A stretch of 64,000 nt of DNA from the NCBI RefSeq assembly GCF_002135205.1, contig NZ_NEFZ01000002.1:620001-684000 (forward strand). The letters are read 5' to 3'. Made by a program: the position numbers and the translations under genes. Under the pieces are notes generated by a model. It did no database searches. It was given only the letters and a program-made list of their open reading frames with translations, and was not told where the DNA came from. Source of the DNA: Acinetobacter sp. ANC 4204. GTDB lineage: Bacteria; Pseudomonadota; Gammaproteobacteria; Pseudomonadales; Moraxellaceae. This document shows positions 63,937 to 64,000 of the stretch, piece by piece; the first letter of the stretch is position 1; the number at the start of each line of letters is the position of its first letter.

Positions 63937-64000
63937 ATGTAAATGGCGCAAACTTAAATGCGATTTTCTTGAACTTAAGTAAAGTTTTTAATCAGACTTT
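63933..64000 (+). CDS. Major head protein, N-terminal fragment (cut by window edge)
   Basis: The frame MNVNGANLNAIFLNLSKVFN(QT) starts with an ATG overlapping the decoration gene's stop and runs off the window. The opening resembles the Mu gpT-type major head proteins of other Mu-like phages, and its place in the module fits. The rest of the gene lies outside the window. Confidence 0.65.
   Translation, partial: MNVNGANLNAIFLNLSKVFNQT

Larger units (their letters stand above)
43208..64000. mobile_element. Mu-like transposable prophage, left end to window edge
   Basis: Genes in order are those of a transposable phage: Mor and GemA regulators, DDE transposase and MuB-like ATPase, a repressor, lysis genes, gp27/gp28-type terminase, DUF935 portal, MuF, gpG and Mu-I-type protease. 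The early operon is read leftward and the late genes rightward from the control region at 52.6 kb, unlike Mu itself, where both are read the same way. The left end is placed at TGTGGGAT at 43208 because of the repeats there; the right end is outside the window. Every gene visible is intact, so the phage may be inducible. Confidence 0.9.

Overview
The window is bacterial chromosome, most likely from an Acinetobacter species. This rests on AT-rich sequence, the local order GntR regulator - smc - zipA - ligA, a TonB receptor followed by small DUF3325/DUF3649/PepSY genes, and the types of bioA, birA/coaX, ffh and acnD seen. Genus is an inference from gene content and order; no rRNA or tRNA gene lies in the window to confirm it.

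Positions 1 to about 43,200 are mostly core chromosome. From the left: the 5' part of bioA with a BioH-like hydrolase upstream; an exported peroxiredoxin; a bacterioferritin lacking the heme-ligand methionine; a Fur-controlled iron-uptake unit (TonB receptor, two small membrane proteins, PepSY protein); an NAD-dependent reductase; a divergently read replication/cell-division block (GntR regulator, smc, zipA, ligA); a TauE-type permease back to back with birA-coaX; ffh opposite a CcsA-like protein; an ABC-F ATPase and dusC; a run of small stress or housekeeping genes (NUDIX, NTF2-like, YegP, CHMI, PhnA, DUF488, AHSA1, RraB-like); rluA; and a looser accessory stretch (33-39 kb). That stretch holds two related, probably structured intergenic elements, a tandemly duplicated 47-residue zinc-ribbon gene and an AT-rich SIR2-domain gene that may be a phage-defence effector. 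acnD (methylcitrate cycle) and ygfZ close the core part.

From about 43,208 to the right edge lies a Mu-like transposable prophage, cut by the window end in its head genes. Its control region (52.57-52.68 kb) carries two near-identical 16-bp palindromes between a leftward early operon and a rightward repressor gene. The early operon (BcepMu-gp16-like protein, small membrane protein, winged helix, coiled-coil protein, DDE transposase, MuB-like ATPase, DksA-like and HU-like proteins, DUF3164, DUF2786, GemA, Mor) runs back to the left phage end, where two 22-bp repeats look like transposase-binding sites. Rightward are the repressor with a lipoprotein gene behind it, then lysis genes (GH108 endolysin, coiled-coil/holin-like protein), DUF2730, gp26/gp27/gp28-type packaging genes, an isolated unknown cassette, portal, a MuF protein with a nuclease-toxin-like C-terminus, gpG, protease/scaffold, decoration protein and the start of the major head gene.

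The most interesting points are: a 25-bp motif repeated at the head of each rightward late block (a candidate late-promoter or leader element); the MuF protein with a PBECR-like toxin domain followed by a hairpin-rich non-coding stretch; a nested start inside the protease gene that would make a separate scaffold; the pair of covarying intergenic elements around the VOC gene; and the SIR2 protein with an inserted zinc finger.
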